Below, in pieces: positions 60,974-64,000 of a stretch of DNA of 64,000 nucleotides (within the stretch, counting starts at the first letter, position 1; each line of letters begins with the position of its first letter). A program made the translations under genes and the position numbers. This DNA comes from Palsa-504 sp963742795 (GTDB taxonomy: Bacteria; Actinomycetota; Actinomycetes; Streptosporangiales; Streptosporangiaceae): NCBI GenBank assembly GCA_963742795.1, contig CAVUNL010000005.1:62001-126000 (forward strand), read 5' to 3'. Below the pieces are notes generated by a model. It was not told the origin of the DNA. It saw nothing but the letters and a program-made list of their open reading frames with translations, and did not search any database.

Positions 60974-61008
60974 ATGACAAAAGTCCTCACAACCGGGACG
61001 TCCGGCGC
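60974..61008 (+). promoter_or_regulatory. Paired DevR-type boxes, 21-bp spacing, before CBS gene
   Basis: ATGACAAAAGTCCT (60974-60987) resembles the devR site GGACAAAAGTCCCT; GGGACGTCCGGCGC (60995-61008) follows with centres 21 bp apart. They lie 64-98 bp before the ATG at 61072. Confidence 0.5.
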
Positions 61009-61071
61009 TAACGCGCCCTGGCGCCCGGAGGAACGCTTGACTTGTCGTCTCGTTGACGGGAGTTATCTATC

Positions 61072-61995
61072 ATGACTCGAACTGATATTCATCTCGATGC
61101 CATGCTCAGGCATCTGGGAGCAGCCTATTACGATTCCCTGCACGGCAGGGCGGCACGCCCCGATGTGATCCGGGCGCTCGAGGCGGTCGAGGAGCAGGTA
61201 AAGGCCCAGCAGCGGCAGGCTCCCGGCGGGACCACGGCCTCCGTGGGAATACGCCGGGTGCGGGAAGACGGCGGTCAGCCGTCCGCGGTCCGGCATGTCC
61301 CCCGCGTCAGGGACGTGATGACGAAAAGGGTCGTGACGGTGGATCGCCTCACCCCGTTCAGCGATATCGTCCACCTGCTCACCGAGCGCCGGATCAGCGG
61401 CGCGCCCGTGCTGATGATGGGGCGACGGGTCGCGGGCGTGGTGTCCGAAGCCGACCTGCTGGCGCTGGAGGATGAAGAGGTCCGCCGGGCCCGGATGGAC
61501 GCGCAGGCCACCGGCCGCTGGCGCCGGCCGCTGCGCAGGGTGCACTGGGGGCTCACCGCGGGAGCGCTGATGAGCGCCCCGGCGGTGACCATCTACCCGG
61601 AAGCGACGATCCCGCACGCAGCCCAGATCATGACCAGCCATCACATCCGCCGCCTGCCGGTCGTCGGTAAGGACGGCCGGCTGATCGGCATCGTCACCCG
61701 ACGTGACTTGCTGAGTGTCTTCCTGCGGCCGGACGACGAGATCGCCGAGCGCGTCCGGGAGCTGCTCGACGACGTGCTGCCCATGGATCCCGGCAGCGTC
61801 ACGGCAACCGTCCGCGATGGCGTCGTCATCCTCACCGGCCACCTAGAAGCGCCGGAGGACCGCGAGCTCATCCCGGTGGCGATCCGGCTGATCTGGGACG
61901 TGGACGGGGTAATCGACGTCCTCAACCGGCTCGGTGAGCAGGCCGATGACGCCGCAGAGCTCACCGAGCCTCCCGCCGGCGCCACTCTGGGCTGA
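61072..61995 (+). CDS. CBS-pair protein with C-terminal BON domain, copy 2
   Basis: 307 aa. A helical N-terminal region (1-75), CBS-1 (about 80-140: DVMTKRVVTVDRLTPFSDIV, SEADLL), CBS-2 (about 163-225: ALMSAPAVTIYPEATIPHAA, RRDLLSVF) and BON (about 230-290: SVTATVRDGVVILTGHLEAP). Same domain order as 58381-59016 but with a longer linker and an extra N-terminal segment. Probably an adenine-nucleotide sensor. A box pair lies upstream. Confidence 0.93.
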   Translation: MTRTDIHLDAMLRHLGAAYYDSLHGRAARPDVIRALEAVEEQVKAQQRQAPGGTTASVGIRRVREDGGQPSAVRHVPRVRDVMTKRVVTVDRLTPFSDIVHLLTERRISGAPVLMMGRRVAGVVSEADLLALEDEEVRRARMDAQATGRWRRPLRRVHWGLTAGALMSAPAVTIYPEATIPHAAQIMTSHHIRRLPVVGKDGRLIGIVTRRDLLSVFLRPDDEIAERVRELLDDVLPMDPGSVTATVRDGVVILTGHLEAPEDRELIPVAIRLIWDVDGVIDVLNRLGEQADDAAELTEPPAGATLG

Positions 61996-62233
61996 CCGGG
62001 TGGCCAGTGCCTCGGCCTCGACGACGCGGAGCGCCTCGGCCGCGGCGGCGTCCCACAGTGACGTTCCCGGCCTCGACATCGTAGCTGCGGCACACGTCGA
62101 CCCAGTGCCGCCCAGGGCGCGGGAATCCTGGCCATCCCGATCGCCAGGTTGCGCTCGGCGGTCCGCACAGCGTAATCACGGAAGCAGTGCCAGAGCGACT
62201 CCGACTCCCGGCCGTCCCTGACCGGTGCCGTGG
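61996..62233. other. 238-bp convergent spacer, nothing recognised
   Basis: Minus-strand frames here (for example AERNLAIGMARIPAPWAALG) look weakly coding but have no start and no family. This is the right edge of the regulon-rich part of the window. Confidence 0.35.
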
Positions 62234-63436
62234 TTAGGCCACGATGCGGTATTCCTCGAGGAGCCGGCGTCCCACGATCATCTTCTGGATTTCTGCGGTG
62301 CCCTCGCCGATGAGGAGCATGGGTGCTTCTCGGTATAGGCGCTCGATCTCGTATTCCTTGGAGAAGCCGTAGCCGCCGTGGATGCGGAAGGAGTCCTCCA
62401 CCACTTCCTTGCCGTACTCGGACGCCAGGTACTTGGCCATGCCGGCTTCCAGGTCGTTTCGTTGGCCGGAGTCCTTCTTGCGGGCCGCCATCACCATCAT
62501 CTGGTGGGCCGCCTCGACCTTGGTCGCCATCTCGGCCAGCTTGAACGCGATCGCCTGGTGCTGGGCGATCGGCTTGCCGAAGGCGTGCCGGCGCTGCGCG
62601 TAGTCGATGGCCAGCTCGAAGGCGCGCAGCGCGATTCCGCAGCCGCGGGCGGCGACGTTGACCCGGCCGACCTCCACGCCGTCCATCATCTGGTAGAAGC
62701 CCTGGCCGGTGACCCCGCCGAGCACCCGGGCGGCGGGAATGCGGACATCCTCGAGAATCAGCTCGGTGGTGTCGACCCCCTTGTAGCCCATCTTCTCGAT
62801 CTTTCCCGGCACGGTCAGTCCCGGCACGGCCGGGTTGGGACCGAAGCCCGGTTCCTTCTCGATCAGGAACGTGGTCATATTCCGGTGCGGGGCGTCATGC
62901 CCGTCGTCGGTATGGCACAGTACCGCCACCAGATTGGCGGTTCCGCCGTTGGTCAGCCACATCTTCTGCCCGTTGATGACGAAGTCGTCGCCGTCACGCA
63001 CCGCTTTAGTGCGGATGGCGGCGACGTCCGAGCCCAGGCCGGGCTCGGACATGGAGAAGGCGCCGCGGACGTCCCCGGCCGCCATCCGGGGCAGGAAGTA
63101 GTCCCTCTGCTCGTCCGTACCGTGCCGGGCGATCATGTGCGCCACGATGAAGTGGGTGTTGATGATGCCCGACACGGACATCCAGCCGCGGGCGATCTCC
63201 TCTACGGCCAGGGCGTAGATCAGCAGGGACGCGCCCAGGCCGCCGTAGGTCTCGGGGATGGTCAGGCCGAACAGGCCAAGCTTCTTCAACCCCTCGACGA
63301 TCTGGGCCGGGTACTCGTCCCGGTGCTCGAGTTCGGTCGCCACCGGGATGATCTCCCGGGTGGTGAAATCCCGCACCGTGGCGAGGATGTCCTGCTCGAA
63401 CTCGGTCAGGCCGTCGGTCTGCGCGAGGCGTCCCAT
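62234..63436 (-). CDS. Acyl-CoA dehydrogenase
   Basis: 400 aa, normal length. FAD/substrate motifs AFSMSEPGLGSDVAAIRTKA and KMWLTNGGTANLVAVL, and the C-terminal catalytic-base region YREAPMLLIGEGTAEIQKMI. Introduces a trans-2,3 double bond in an acyl-CoA with FAD. The ATG at 63436 lies 10 bp after the stop of the MaoC gene, so they are one operon. The pairing suggests breakdown of a short or branched acyl-CoA. No DevR box was seen. Confidence 0.95.
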   Translation of the reverse strand: MGRLAQTDGLTEFEQDILATVRDFTTREIIPVATELEHRDEYPAQIVEGLKKLGLFGLTIPETYGGLGASLLIYALAVEEIARGWMSVSGIINTHFIVAHMIARHGTDEQRDYFLPRMAAGDVRGAFSMSEPGLGSDVAAIRTKAVRDGDDFVINGQKMWLTNGGTANLVAVLCHTDDGHDAPHRNMTTFLIEKEPGFGPNPAVPGLTVPGKIEKMGYKGVDTTELILEDVRIPAARVLGGVTGQGFYQMMDGVEVGRVNVAARGCGIALRAFELAIDYAQRRHAFGKPIAQHQAIAFKLAEMATKVEAAHQMMVMAARKKDSGQRNDLEAGMAKYLASEYGKEVVEDSFRIHGGYGFSKEYEIERLYREAPMLLIGEGTAEIQKMIVGRRLLEEYRIVA

Positions 63437-63446
63437 TTCTCGTTCC

Positions 63447-63962
63447 TTAGCTCGCGGGCTCGGGGCGGTGTGGTTCGGGGCGGGCAGGTTGCTCCCCGCC
63501 GCGCTCCTTGACGTAGGTTTCCGTCGGCACCATCACCTTGCGGCGGAACACGCACACCAGGGTGCCGTCCTGCTTGTAGCCGCGGGTCTCCACCTCCACC
63601 ACGCCCCGGTCGCCCTTGGAGGTGAGCCGCTTGGCCAGCACGGTGGTCTCGCCGTAGATGGTGTCGCCGTGGAAGGTCGGCGCCACGTGCTTCAGCGACT
63701 CGACTTCCAGGTTGGCGATGGCCTTCCCGGAGACGTCGGGCACCGACATGCCGAGCAGTAGCGAGTAGATGTAGTTGCCGACCACCACGTTCCGGCCGAA
63801 GTCGGTCGTCTCCTCCGCGTAGTGCGCGTCCAGGTGCAGCGGGTGGTGGTTCATGGTGAGCAGGCAGAACAGGTGATCGTCGTATTCGGTCACGGTCTTG
63901 CCCGGCCAGTGCTTGTAGACCGCGCCGACCTCGAACTCCTCGTAGGTCCGTCCGAACTGCAT
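63447..63962 (-). CDS. MaoC-family dehydratase
   Basis: 171 aa hot-dog-fold hydratase. MNHHPLHLDAHYAEETTDFG carries the hydratase-type His/Asp, followed by VVGNYIYSLLLGMSV. The family includes mesaconyl-CoA hydratase-like enzymes encoded beside acyl-CoA dehydrogenases and CoA transferases. It differs from the shorter MaoC at 15632. The ATG at 63962 overlaps the vicinity of the upstream stop (TAAATG). Confidence 0.9.
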   Translation of the reverse strand: MQFGRTYEEFEVGAVYKHWPGKTVTEYDDHLFCLLTMNHHPLHLDAHYAEETTDFGRNVVVGNYIYSLLLGMSVPDVSGKAIANLEVESLKHVAPTFHGDTIYGETTVLAKRLTSKGDRGVVEVETRGYKQDGTLVCVFRRKVMVPTETYVKERGGEQPARPEPHRPEPAS

Positions 63963-63963
63963 T

Positions 63964-64000
63964 TATGACTCCGGTGGCTCGAACTTGGAGGTCCGCTGCA
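63964..64000 (-). CDS. C-terminal end of an upstream operon gene (partial)
   Basis: Eleven codons (QRTSKFEPPES) and a TAA are visible before the MaoC start. The rest lies beyond the window. By operon logic it may be a CoA transferase or lyase, but nothing in the visible residues identifies it. Confidence 0.5.

Noticed and set aside
1..64000. CRISPR arrays, tRNA/rRNA genes, insertion sequences, integrases
   Set aside because: I found no repeat-spacer pattern, cloverleaf, rRNA signature or transposase motif on either strand.

Overview
The window is high-GC DNA with dense gene packing, GTG starts, strong GGAGG-type ribosome sites and typical actinobacterial families: DUF1918, DUF1707, DUF7455-like zinc proteins, an AMIN-like lipoprotein, GTP-type PEP carboxykinase, an MMPL transporter and a CtpE-like ATPase. 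I infer a soil-type actinomycete outside Mycobacterium. I cannot name the genus. No rRNA, tRNA, CRISPR array, transposase or phage gene was seen.

The main theme is a hypoxia/dormancy regulon of the DevR/DosR type. A DevS-like double-GAF sensor kinase (135-1865, minus) and a close DevR homologue (32682-33401, minus) lie 31 kb apart. About twenty-five 14-bp palindromes of the form GGGNCC-NN-GGNCCC lie in front of genes that belong to, or fit, a DosR regulon: universal stress proteins, two Acg-type nitroreductases, an FMN-binding PPOX-family protein, two CBS+BON proteins, Pta, GAPDH, SRPBCC proteins, metal ATPases, a sulfide:quinone oxidoreductase homologue, an MMPL transporter and devR itself. 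Several boxes are paired with centres 21 bp apart.

Layout: 0-8 kb: sensor kinase, collapsed acs, DUF779/aldehyde dehydrogenase and its GAF regulator, AcuC-like deacetylase. 8-16 kb: stress proteins, an APC permease fused to an OB-fold, a truncated LuxR regulator. 15.6-20.5 kb: MaoC hydratase, pckG, scraps of fatty-acid genes, a cyclic-nucleotide-binding protein, and a methylmalonyl-CoA decarboxylase with an extra N-terminal sensor-like domain. 20.8-32 kb: hydrogenase remnant and its maturation protease, PPOX protein, flavodoxin operon, P1B-5 ATPase with a hemerythrin tail, paired membrane proteins, more stress proteins. 32-46 kb: devR, CtpE-like ATPase, AMIN-like lipoprotein, FAD monooxygenase operon, pta, DUF7455-like protein, SQR homologue. 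44.6-50.4 kb: an extracytoplasmic electron-transfer operon (small membrane protein, ApbE, ferric-reductase/NuoF fusion, ferredoxin) next to an OmpR-type two-component system. 50.4-62 kb: MMPL, gap, two nitroreductases, DUF7455-like plus CBS protein, DUF1918, Ddn-like protein, DUF1707 protein and a second CBS protein. 62-64 kb: an ordinary acyl-CoA dehydrogenase/MaoC operon without regulon boxes.

The second theme is decay. Roughly fifteen genes survive only as one end, or as both ends with the middle missing: acs, NiFe hydrogenase large and beta subunits, a second hydrogenase protease, a second CtpE-like ATPase, two PPOX proteins, a thiolase, an Rv1733c-like protein, an SMR transporter, an L,D-transpeptidase, an ABC ATPase and others. 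Several otherwise complete genes carry a single 1-nt frameshift, which could be decay or sequencing error. The window looks like a regulon island that keeps being duplicated and trimmed by short-repeat deletions while promoter boxes persist.
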